Part shown: piece by piece, positions 5,527 through 6,187 of the stretch | How positions within the stretch are numbered: position 1 is the first letter of the stretch | How the letters are laid out: every line of letters begins with the position of its first letter | DNA from: Chloroflexi bacterium UBA4736 | Lineage (GTDB): Bacteria > Chloroflexota > Dormibacteria > Dormibacterales > Dormibacteraceae | Assembly (NCBI GenBank): GCA_002404015.1 | Contig: DHIW01000076.1 | Span: 9,576-15,762 of the forward strand | Direction: 5' to 3' | Length of the DNA stretch: 6,187 nt | Translations under genes and position numbers: made by a program | The notes under the pieces: generated by a model | What the model was told of the DNA's origin: nothing | The model's input: only the letters and a program-made list of their open reading frames with translations | Database searches by the model: none

Positions 5527-6187
5527 AGGTCACGTACGGCGCCAGGGCAGATGGCGTCGAGACGTCCACGATCTCGGGCCTCCCGATCGAGCCCGTCTAC
5601 ACGGCGGCCGACGTTCAGGGCATCGACCTGGAGCCACCCGGCGAGTACCCGTACACGCGGGGCATCCACGAGTCCGGCTATCGCGGCCGCCTCTGGACCA
5701 TGCGGCAGTTCTCCGGCTTCGCGACCGCCGAGGAGACGAACCGGCGCTACCACTCGCTCCTGAAGAACGGGCAGACCGGCCTCTCGGTGGCGTTCGACAT
5801 GCCGACTCTGATGGGCCAGGACTCGGACGCGCCCACCAGCCGCGGCGAGATCGGCCACTGCGGGGTGGCCATCGACTCCCTGGCGGACATGGAGCGGCTG
5901 TTCGAGGGGATCTCGCTGGCCGACGTTTCGACCTCCATGACCATCAACTCGCCGGCCGCGATCCTGCTCTGCATGTACTTGGCCGTGGCCGAGAAGCAGG
6001 GCGTGCCCTTCACCAAGGTCAACGGCACCCTGCAGAACGACATCCTCAAGGAGTTCATCGCGCAGAAGGAGTTCATCTTTCCGCCCGAGCCCTCCATGCG
6101 GCTGGTCGTGGACTCGATCGAGTACTGCGCCGCCGAAGTGCCGCGCTGGAACACGGTCTCGGTGTCCGGCTACCACATCCGCGAGGC
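5523..6187 (+). CDS. icmA: B12-dependent acyl-CoA mutase large subunit, isobutyryl-CoA mutase type (5' part)
   Basis: The first 221 codons of a mutase, open at the window end. The family rearranges acyl-CoA carbon skeletons by a radical mechanism using adenosylcobalamin. Sequence blocks [21 protein letters not shown] (start at 42), [19 protein letters not shown] (84-102), [18 protein letters not shown] (167-184) and VSGYHIRE (214-221) place it in the methylmalonyl-CoA mutase large-subunit superfamily. The substrate-contacting positions are Phe63 (Tyr89 in Propionibacterium MutB), Gln181 (Arg207) and His218 (His244); spacings of 118 and 37 residues match exactly. Phe plus Gln is the known IcmA pattern (Phe80, Gln198 in Streptomyces), so the likely reaction is butyryl-CoA to isobutyryl-CoA. 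The ATG overlaps the MeaB stop and follows GGAG (5514-5517). The C-terminal half of the barrel and any B12-binding domain lie outside, so a split IcmA/IcmB enzyme cannot be confirmed. Confidence 0.88.
   Translation, partial: MKVTYGARADGVETSTISGLPIEPVYTAADVQGIDLEPPGEYPYTRGIHESGYRGRLWTMRQFSGFATAEETNRRYHSLLKNGQTGLSVAFDMPTLMGQDSDAPTSRGEIGHCGVAIDSLADMERLFEGISLADVSTSMTINSPAAILLCMYLAVAEKQGVPFTKVNGTLQNDILKEFIAQKEFIFPPEPSMRLVVDSIEYCAAEVPRWNTVSVSGYHIRE

Noticed and set aside
4516..6176. Long minus-strand open frames opposite meaB and the mutase
   Set aside because: The + strand encodes intact, motif-rich proteins here; the antisense translations show no family signature.

Overview
The window reads as a fragment of a high-GC bacterial chromosome, probably from a Gram-positive-type (monoderm) lineage such as Actinomycetota, Chloroflexota or Dormibacterota. 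The reasons are strongly G/C-ending codons, GTG and TTG starts, a tandem pair of LytR-CpsA-Psr (LCP) envelope enzymes, and DUF4013- and DUF4190-type small membrane proteins. The exact phylum cannot be decided from this sequence. All seven genes lie on the + strand, the spacers are short, and I saw no mobile element, tRNA, rRNA or CRISPR array.

Layout: (1) the last 19 codons of an acyl-CoA dehydrogenase (1-61); (2) a 161-bp spacer holding an RNA hairpin, a perfect 24-bp palindrome and a candidate promoter; (3) a two-gene membrane-protein unit, a DUF4013-like polytopic protein (223-864) and a DUF4190-like protein with a very proline-rich N-terminus that includes 21 consecutive prolines (880-1464), closed by a perfect 13-bp hairpin terminator; (4) a four-gene run of two tandem LCP paralogues (1569-3005, 3055-4524), a MeaB/ArgK-type GTPase (4531-5526) and the 5' part of a coenzyme-B12-dependent acyl-CoA mutase (5523 to the window edge).

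How the genes may work together: MeaB-type GTPases load and protect B12-dependent acyl-CoA mutases, and the ATGA overlap between the two genes fits that partnership. The mutase carries Phe63 and Gln181 where methylmalonyl-CoA mutase has Tyr and Arg, with the catalytic His218 kept and gap-free spacing. This is the isobutyryl-CoA mutase (IcmA) signature, so a default annotation as methylmalonyl-CoA mutase would probably be wrong. The acyl-CoA dehydrogenase upstream fits a branched- or short-chain acyl-CoA pathway. The LCP enzymes attach glycopolymers to the cell wall and have no known link to this chemistry, yet the second LCP gene ends only 6 bp before meaB.

The most interesting points are the IcmA-type active site, a shared GAAAC-N16/17-CGTCTT (ECF-sigma-like) signal upstream of both membrane/envelope units, the palindrome over the first of these, a cysteine pair that sits at different places in the two LCP paralogues, and the poly-proline tract encoded by an in-frame 21-bp repeat. 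I did not find a clearly novel multi-gene system.
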